A DNA stretch of 64,000 nt, taken from Glandiceps talaboti (taxonomy: Eukaryota; Hemichordata; Enteropneusta; Spengelidae). The notes below the pieces were generated by a model. It searched no databases. It worked only from the letters and a program-made list of their open reading frames with translations, and was not told the origin of the DNA. The DNA lies in contig NC_135558.1 of assembly GCF_964340395.1 (NCBI RefSeq), positions 12,380,001 through 12,444,000 on the forward strand, read 5' to 3'. A program made the translations under genes and the position numbers. Shown here one piece after another: positions 57,589 through 64,000 of this stretch (within the stretch, counting starts at the first letter, position 1; each line of letters begins with the position of its first letter).

Positions 57589-59937
57589 TACATGTACACT
57601 TGTATGCGGTTCTTGCACCTTAATGATACTAATAGGGTCATAGTGTACATGTACCCTAATCTAAGTCAGTTGTAATAATGGACTGCCTGGCTAGCTATTG
57701 GTTGAGAAGCGCCGATGGGGCTGAACAACAAGACATACATGTACATGTATCGTAGTCTAGGCTACATCAGTACATGTAGCTATTGTCAGGTTTATTTCTA
57801 GAGTTCAAGTTTGTCAAATGATGGCAGTAGGATGTATATGTAAATGTACATGTACAATGTACTTGCCTCTCTGTCCTTCGTGTGAAACAAAAGTTATTGA
57901 AGGGGGAGCAAGGTTTGCAGGCTAGCTATTGTTGGCTTTATTTCTTGAGTTCAAGTTCATCCATTGATGCAAGTACAGACATACAATCTTAATCAGCAAG
58001 TATTTTGACTCATATAGGCACAATAAAGTTCAGTGACCTGTAAAAATATTCTTCGAGAATTTTGACATATACAAATGTGCCTGGAGCACACAAAAAAAGA
58101 AATTTATGGCAAAATGACAAACTACATTATTAGCATTCACAGTGGCTTAGCAACCCATAATATTGACATATTTTCAAATAATTGTATCCTAAGTCACTGC
58201 TATAATTCATGTCAACAAGTGCCTTACTAGTCACAGTGAGTATAAAATCATGTCATCACTTTTGACAGATTTTAATGTTTGCAGTTTCTCTGCATTCTGG
58301 TGACGTGATCCTGATGTCAGTGATACTGGGTAAATCTATAGTTGTTGACTGAATCATCCATGTAATTTGCCTAAATTTGATAGTAAAGATCTCATGGTTT
58401 GATAGTAGAGTGATGATTTGATATGTTTGAACATTTGAGACTCTCCTTCTATTCTGTTGTCTATGGTTTGAGTGATTGAATAGATTAAATCCAATTTTAC
58501 TCAGTGTGTAGTTCTGCTATAAACAAATACCCATGATAGAGAGAGAGAGTATGAATATTAGTTATTCTTAATATGAAATATGAAATTATTTTTATAATGC
58601 AGAAAAAAAAACATGTAGACCTTGAGTCATGACTGCTCCTTTCAATCATCATGGTTACCCAGTACCAGTGTTTTGGCTAATTTGTATCATTGAAATAATG
58701 ACTGGTATGAGTAAGCATTGTAACTTACAATGTAGGAAGTTACTTTCAACCAATACCTTTCCCCTCCCCTCCCCTTCCCCTTCCCCTTCCCCCAGCCCTT
58801 CCCCCTCATGGGGAAATGTTCTCAGGATCATAGTTACTTATACATGTACGTGTACACTTATACATGTAGGTTTTTCTATTGCCAGGTTTTGGTCTACATG
58901 TCAGTTGAAAATATCTAACAGCCAAGTATTTATAACATGCATATCAAACAATTCCATGTCTAAATTGTTTCAATTAACCTTTTAAATCTGCAGTTACTGT
59001 AGCTTGAAGTTGAACTGGAAAATTGTTAAAACTGTTTTGTAATACCCGGTATACATGTGTATAATGACTTCATCATAATATTGTACACCTTCTGGACAGT
59101 GTTTCATCACCTGTGTACAGTATAAACAGATTTGTGCACCTGTACACGTCATGTGTAATATCATACAATAAATCCAATCAAATTGATTTTTTAGGTCCAT
59201 ACCATAAAATAAGCCCCTGAACACAATCATGATTTGAACCCGCTACTATTATGCATAAAATTGACCTTTTGTATCAATATTTTCATATAATTGACAGGTA
59301 TAATGTCTGATTATTGGTATTTCAACAATTCTCATTGAACATATTGTTGGGTTGTCTGATTGAAAAAATGATAAAATAATAATTAAATAAGCACAGACTT
59401 ATTGGAAACCAAGTACTTACGTATTGAATTTATACAAATATATAAATAACTTCAGTTATTTTTTAATTGTTCTGATGCTGATAAAAAGGAAAAAGAGCAA
59501 AAAAACATTGTCAGTAATCCGACTTATTACAAAAAGGTCAGGAGAGGTGATTAGAATGGAGTTTGATTACTGCAGCAGCTTGTAGAATGATAATGCTATG
59601 TGGTTACATGTACTGTGTACCCCATGGATAGGAGATTATGAATCATATGACACTACATACCAATAGAAATATAGACTCTACATAGATAGTTGGGAATCAA
59701 CAAAATACTTGGCATTTACATGTACTGGTACGTGTACTTTTTTTTTTACAGGTAGTGAATTTACGTTGAAAGTGTTCTAGATAGACGATAAACAAAATAA
59801 CTTCAACATACATGAAATATATAAATTACATGGCATTAGTCCCATGGGAGATTTTGTTTTTTATTTTGTCATATATCTTCAAATGTTTTGAATTTGTTAT
59901 TCATATCAAATTTTGTGAAGGAGAATGTGGTCAACTT

Positions 59938-60075
59938 GTGCTTGCAGTGTTTTCTGCTGCATTTTCACTTGCTATGATCGTCAAAGTACAGGCACTGCAA
60001 GCACTTATGCAAATACCCTCTGAGTTTACATGTACCACACTTGCACTCAAGGTGTCATGGGTTGTCATATTATAT
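59938..60075. repeat. One-arm relative of the 27610 foldback
   Basis: TTGCAGTGTTTTCTGCTGCA, TGCAAATACCCTCTGAG and ACCACACTTGCACTCA match the right half of 27610-27813. Confidence 0.7.
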
Positions 60076-60184
60076 GTATTTTGTGTGTCGTCGTGGAAAT
60101 ATGTTTGCAGCTTGACATTTCATTATAAAAAGAAAACATGTGGCCTGTTACTTGTGCTCCAAGCAACAACAAACAATTTGTACC

Positions 60185-60430
60185 ATTGACTACTTGCGTT
60201 GATGTGCACATGTACACTGTACTGCAGGTATTTACACACTTTGCAACACTGAAAACGATATTTGACTACTTGCATTGATGTGCACACATACACTGTACTG
60301 CAGGTATGTACACTGCTTTGCAACAGTGGTTACACTGAAAACACTAGTTGATTACTTACATTGATGTGCACACATTCACTGTACTGCAGGTATGTACACT
60401 GCTTTGCAATACTGAAAACAATATTGTATA
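60185..60430. repeat. Tandem array, unit about 80 bp, three copies
   Basis: GACTACTTGCGTTGATGTGC, GACTACTTGCATTGATGTGC and GATTACTTACATTGATGTGC start the units; each includes CACTGTACTGCAGGTA and an ACACTGAAAAC end. Confidence 0.9.
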
Positions 60431-60509
60431 CCTTGTATATATTGTATGCCATGTAAGTGTTGAAAACCACATAGAGTAAATCTGGAGAATTTACGATTAC
60501 TGTTTCAGG

Positions 60510-60660
60510 TATAAATTATGTGATGATAAGAAAACCCCATGATGAGAGTGCCAGTGAGGCTACTTTGCATTTGCACTCACTCATGTTTGCAGTGTTTTCT
60601 GTTCTGCATTCACTTGCTTTTCTTTTGAAAATTCCTCTGGTACTCAGGTACTCATGTTAC
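60510..60660. repeat. One-arm relative of the 27610 foldback
   Basis: AAACCCCATGATGAGAGTGC, TTTGCATTTGCACTCACT and TTTGCAGTGTTTTCTG match the left half of that element and the 59938 copy. Confidence 0.68.
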
Positions 60661-61527
60661 ATGTGTACCTAAATGCTGACCTAAGCAAATACAATAACAA
60701 CAAACTTGGCATTTAAAGTTGTGAAATCACAGCAACAGAGAAGAGGCAAACTGATAAAATTTACTTCCCTAAATTTAACTTTTGATTCTTTTGGCAAGGC
60801 CAGAGTACTTGTAAAACATACTACATACAGTATAACAAAAGCTACTTCAGGAGAGTACCCGTATTTCTTGTACGTTGCTCTGTAAATGTACATTGTACGT
60901 GTTTTCACAACTATAAAATTTTGCCACTGTAGGGTCTTCAACTACGTATACTAGTAGTCACCAAAGACAGATTGTTCTACAAAATGACAACTTTCTACCA
61001 AACAACCCCAGAAGTGTTTCTCTCTCTAACTACCAAACTAGGGCATCTTTTCACCTGGTATAACAATGTACAGACATGTGTTTACGTCTTTAATTCAATA
61101 TCAAAACTTTTGTTGTCTATTGTATATCACTGTCTACATAACCTATTTTGGGTTTCTGTTCACCTGAGTGTGTAGGGTGGAGTAACTTACACGGGCTTTG
61201 TCCTCGTTTTCTTCTAATTTATGTATTGAGGTACCATATTTGGCAGAATTTAGACCATAAAGCTTTCATGAAGTACCGGTAGTCAGTCTACTTACAGACC
61301 TGTATGCATGTGAAGTACTTTTATTTATACCAACATATGGGCAATTCTATGTGAGAGCATTTTGTAGAAGTTGCAGTGTTTTCTGACATTTTCTCAACAT
61401 AACTTGTAGACAATACAGTCACTCATATCATAACTGAATACTAATTAAAAGTGCTTTAGTAGAGTTATAGGCATAAACAAATCTGTATGTGTGTGTATGT
61501 ATGCATTTGTGTACCGTACATTTGTAT

Positions 61528-61530
61528 GTA

Positions 61531-61580
<50 letters not shown>
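61528..61580. repeat. (GT)n microsatellite
   Basis: About 26 GT units, preceded by GTAT units. Confidence 0.96.
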
Positions 61581-61584
<4 letters not shown>

Positions 61585-61750
61585 AAAGACTTAAAGTCAA
61601 AGGCTGCCTGACCGATTGCCTTGAGATTTGGTGAAGACATTACTTTGGGTGTCTAAATTGTTCAAATGAAAGTGATCCGATCAGTGGTTTTCAATTACGT
61701 TCAATCAAAAGAGTAATTTTCTATCAAAATTATCGGTTTTGTAATTACAG

Positions 61751-61971
61751 CACAGGGAGCTCAGGCTCAGTTAGTTTTGTTTACAAATACAAACAAGTAA
61801 ACAAATAAATAAATAAATAAATAAGTAAACACACAAACAAAAACAAGTTAACAAACAAACAAAATAAAACGACAAATGAGTAGATACATACATGTGTAAA
61901 CGACAACAAACCAATGGACAACAAACACTACAACAACAACAACACCACCCCCCCCCCAGATGTGACCATTA

Positions 61972-62004
<33 letters not shown>

Positions 62005-62437
62005 TTAGTGTTTGTCTGTTGGTTTGTTGTCGTTTACTCATGTATATACCTACTCATTTGTCGGTTTATTTTGTTTATTTGTTTGTTTACTTGTTTTTGT
62101 ATGTTTACAAACGTTTAAAACACGTGGGCTACCTATTTGAATATCCAATTTAAATATTCATATAACCTTCGTTATGGATGTTGATCAGTCTCAACCCTTT
62201 TGGGTTATTTTCAGATGTGACCATTGCGGGGGGTAGTGTTTGTTTGTTGGTTTGTTGTCGTTTACTCATGTATGTATCTACTCATTTGTCAGTTTATTTT
62301 GTTTGTTTGTTTGTTTTCTTGTTTTTGTTTGTATGTTTACTTGTTTATTAATTTGTTTACTTGTTTGTGTTTTGTTTGTTTGTTTACTTGTTTGTTTGTA
62401 TTTGTAAACAAAACTAACTGAGCCTGAGCTCCCTGTG
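61751..62437. mobile_element. MITE, CACAGGG-ended family, copy 3 (7-bp target duplication ATTACAG)
   Basis: 687 bp. The left end CACAGGGAGCTCAGGCTCAG with AGTTAGTTTTGTTTACAAAT faces an exact or near-exact inverse at the right end (to 62437). ATTACAG stands directly outside both ends (61744-61750 and 62438-62444). The arms carry AAAC/AAAT and GTTT tracts. The inner part holds AACGACAACAAACCA (left) and two direct copies of its inverse on the right (about 62018 and 62250), each preceded by AGATGTGACCATT. The loop and part of the right arm have therefore been duplicated in tandem by about 254 bp. A C-run at 61950 and a G-run of about 31 at 61973-62003 sit at the old centre. Confidence 0.92.
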
Positions 62438-62848
62438 ATTACAGTGGAAGTCTGTGAGGTATGGTTACATAATGTTTCATTATCACTTGGCTAAAGTCTG
62501 TGGGATGTTCCATTATCCTGCAGGGGTGTTTTCCTATGGATAAAGGTACTTTGAGACTAGCAATACAGACATCGTTGATAGAATTGATATTGCAGTCTCT
62601 GATCGAAGCCTGTAGACAGACCAGGATGGATGAGTGTTATAGTAATAGTAGCATAGAAATTATTTACATTGTCAATATTATTCATCATTTCCCTGTATGT
62701 GTGTATGTTAAATGTTTTAAGTCAATAGTAATTGATTTATCTGGGTGTACTAGTAGACTATGAGAAAGGAATTGAAGAAGTAATTGATAAATTTAGGACA
62801 GAATGTAATATGATATTGCACTGTTTGGTGTATATTTAGATGTTAGTC

Positions 62849-62926
62849 TGCAATATTGTTTCTTCATTTTGCCAAGGAAAATAGAGTGACCTAAATGGGC
62901 CTTGTCACTATGAGTTGTTAGACTTA
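62849..62926 (+). mobile_element. Palindrome-headed repeat family, copy G (head fragment)
   Basis: CAATATTGTTTCTTCATTTTG, GCCAAGGAAAATAG and GTGACCTAAATGGGCCTTGT then CACTATGAGTTGTTAGAC match the left half of the head in the 35567 copy; the other arm and tail are absent. Confidence 0.82.
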
Positions 62927-63644
62927 TATGTATGTGTGTCTATACATTTATATATATACATGTACACACTTGTATTATATATTTTGGACATTCTGTTGTT
63001 GGCTGTATTTGTAATAATACTAGAAAATGCATGAATCATGACGACATTGTAATTTTCAAATGCCATCACATTAACCTTTAACCTTTATCCCAGCTGATTC
63101 TTCTATTAAAAAGAGACATAGTGTCTGTGTATGATGCATAGATATACGTACAGTCAGGCAGTGTACATGTCTGTATGCCCTCAGATTGATCCGTTTTAAA
63201 TTGCACACACATTAATGGATGTTGAGAAACACATTCTCACTGGATGAACAATCCTGTCTGATTCAATTGACATGACAGTTTGCCATTTTTTGATGGTGAT
63301 ACACCACTATTATGATGGATGATTCTTAGAGTACTGCAGCTGCTCTAACTAATTTGCTTATATTCTGTGTGTTTGGTACATTTGTATGACATAGTGTGGA
63401 ATCCAAAGTAACAGAGAATTCATACATACATTGTGCGTCAGGTGGAACCAGCATAGATTTCTATATACCGGTACATGTACAAATCATGTAGTTTTTTTGA
63501 GCAGAGCAATCCTGGTATTAAAAGTATTTAGGGAAACTCATAAGAACAGTTGGGATCTTTAGAAGATTTTACCTTAAGTTTGCTTTAATATGGCAGACAA
63601 CTAATACAGATATTTACTGATACTGCTGTCAGTGAAAAGACTGC

Positions 63645-63935
63645 ATAGTAGAGAACCCTACTAAAATGACTATGGAACTCAGGTAGATTTTACCTACTTA
63701 TATACCTGGTCTCAATGAAAAAACTGGCACAAAACAATGCTAAAATGAATGGGTAATGCAGAGAACCCTGGTAAAATGACTAGAGAACTTGGGTAGATTT
63801 TATCTACTAATACATGTATACATGCATACTAGATTTCACCTACATGTACTTTAATATTCTGCCTTTGATGGAACACTAGTAGAAAACCTTGGTAAAATGA
63901 CTTGGGAAGTTAGGTTAATTTTACCTACTTCATAC
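63645..63935. repeat. Tandem array, unit about 105-125 bp, three copies
   Basis: AGAGAACCCTACTAAAATGA, AGAGAACCCTGGTAAAATGA and AGAAAACCTTGGTAAAATGA begin the units (about 63650, 63758 and 63880), each followed by GGTAGATTTTACCTACT or a close variant. Confidence 0.88.
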
Positions 63936-64000
63936 TTACCTCCAAAAGGAAAACATTCAGTTATTAGAGACAAGCTAAACATTTATATAATAATTTATTG

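Larger units (their letters stand above)
44894..64000 (+). other. Long first intron (at least 19.1 kb), no further exon recognised
   Basis: Contains only repeats listed separately and AT-rich sequence with many TACATGTACATGTA tracts. Acceptor-like sites were examined near 46280, 52710 and 59750; joined to exon 1 each reaches a stop within a few codons. Unlisted parts, such as 44900-47000 and 57600-59900, hold nothing I can identify. Confidence 0.5.

Noticed and set aside
59752-59785. Possible second exon of the plus-strand gene after TTTTTTTTTACAG
   Set aside because: The acceptor looks good and the phase fits, but the frame stops after nine codons and resembles no protein end. Similar sites near 46281 and 52708 also stop at once.
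59812-60189. 125-codon open frame
   Set aside because: Most of it is a copy of the dispersed foldback repeat (59938-60075), and it runs into an 80-bp tandem array.

Overview
The window is animal nuclear DNA. It is AT-rich, its genes are split by GT-AG introns (one GC-AG), and it is full of microsatellites, minisatellites and small palindromic transposon copies. The proteins resemble vertebrate ones, and the motif ACATGTACATGTA recurs throughout the non-coding DNA. That fits a marine invertebrate, perhaps an invertebrate deuterostome such as a hemichordate or lancelet, but the sequence alone does not settle the species. I saw no retroviral, LINE or other autonomous transposon coding region, no tRNA or rRNA gene and no CRISPR array.

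Three protein-coding loci can be supported. (1) 2495-3226, minus strand: a complete single-exon HAD-superfamily phosphatase of the PHOSPHO1/PHOSPHO2 family (243 aa), with a poly(A) signal just after the stop and a likely 5'-UTR splice acceptor just before the ATG. (2) 11231-40098, minus strand: a complete 24-exon gene for the cis-Golgi golgin GM130 (GOLGA2). I rebuilt every exon junction by hand; all phases agree and give one reading frame of 968 codons plus stop, close to the 1002 aa of human GM130. (3) 44803-44893, plus strand: a first coding exon that encodes a signal peptide or signal anchor. It ends at a GTAAGT donor, follows an in-frame stop, and lies below a CRE (TGACGTCA) and an ETS-type site. 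The rest of that gene lies beyond the window, after an intron of at least 19.1 kb. GOLGA2 and this gene are head to head about 4.7 kb apart. The phosphatase lies downstream of GOLGA2 on the same strand.

Layout: 1-2460 holds a 368-bp transposon copy and a 27-bp minisatellite. 2479-3240 is the phosphatase. 3240-11230 is intergenic or untranslated DNA with a 394-bp palindromic element that has perfect 9-bp target duplications, a 151-bp tandem array and a 41-bp array. 11231-40098 is GOLGA2, with introns holding at least a dozen repeat copies and three tandem duplications that include the 5' edge of an exon. 40100-44640 is the divergent intergenic region, with a second CACAGGG-ended element. 44894-64000 is a long first intron dominated by tandem arrays and foldback elements, including a third CACAGGG-ended element.

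The strongest non-genic signals are two transposon families whose insertion footprints can be read directly. One is a CACAGGG-ended family with 7-bp target duplications, two of whose three copies carry AAAC/AAAT microsatellites inside their inverted arms. The other is a near-perfect foldback with 9-bp duplications. At least seven copies of a further palindromic-head family are scattered through introns on both strands.
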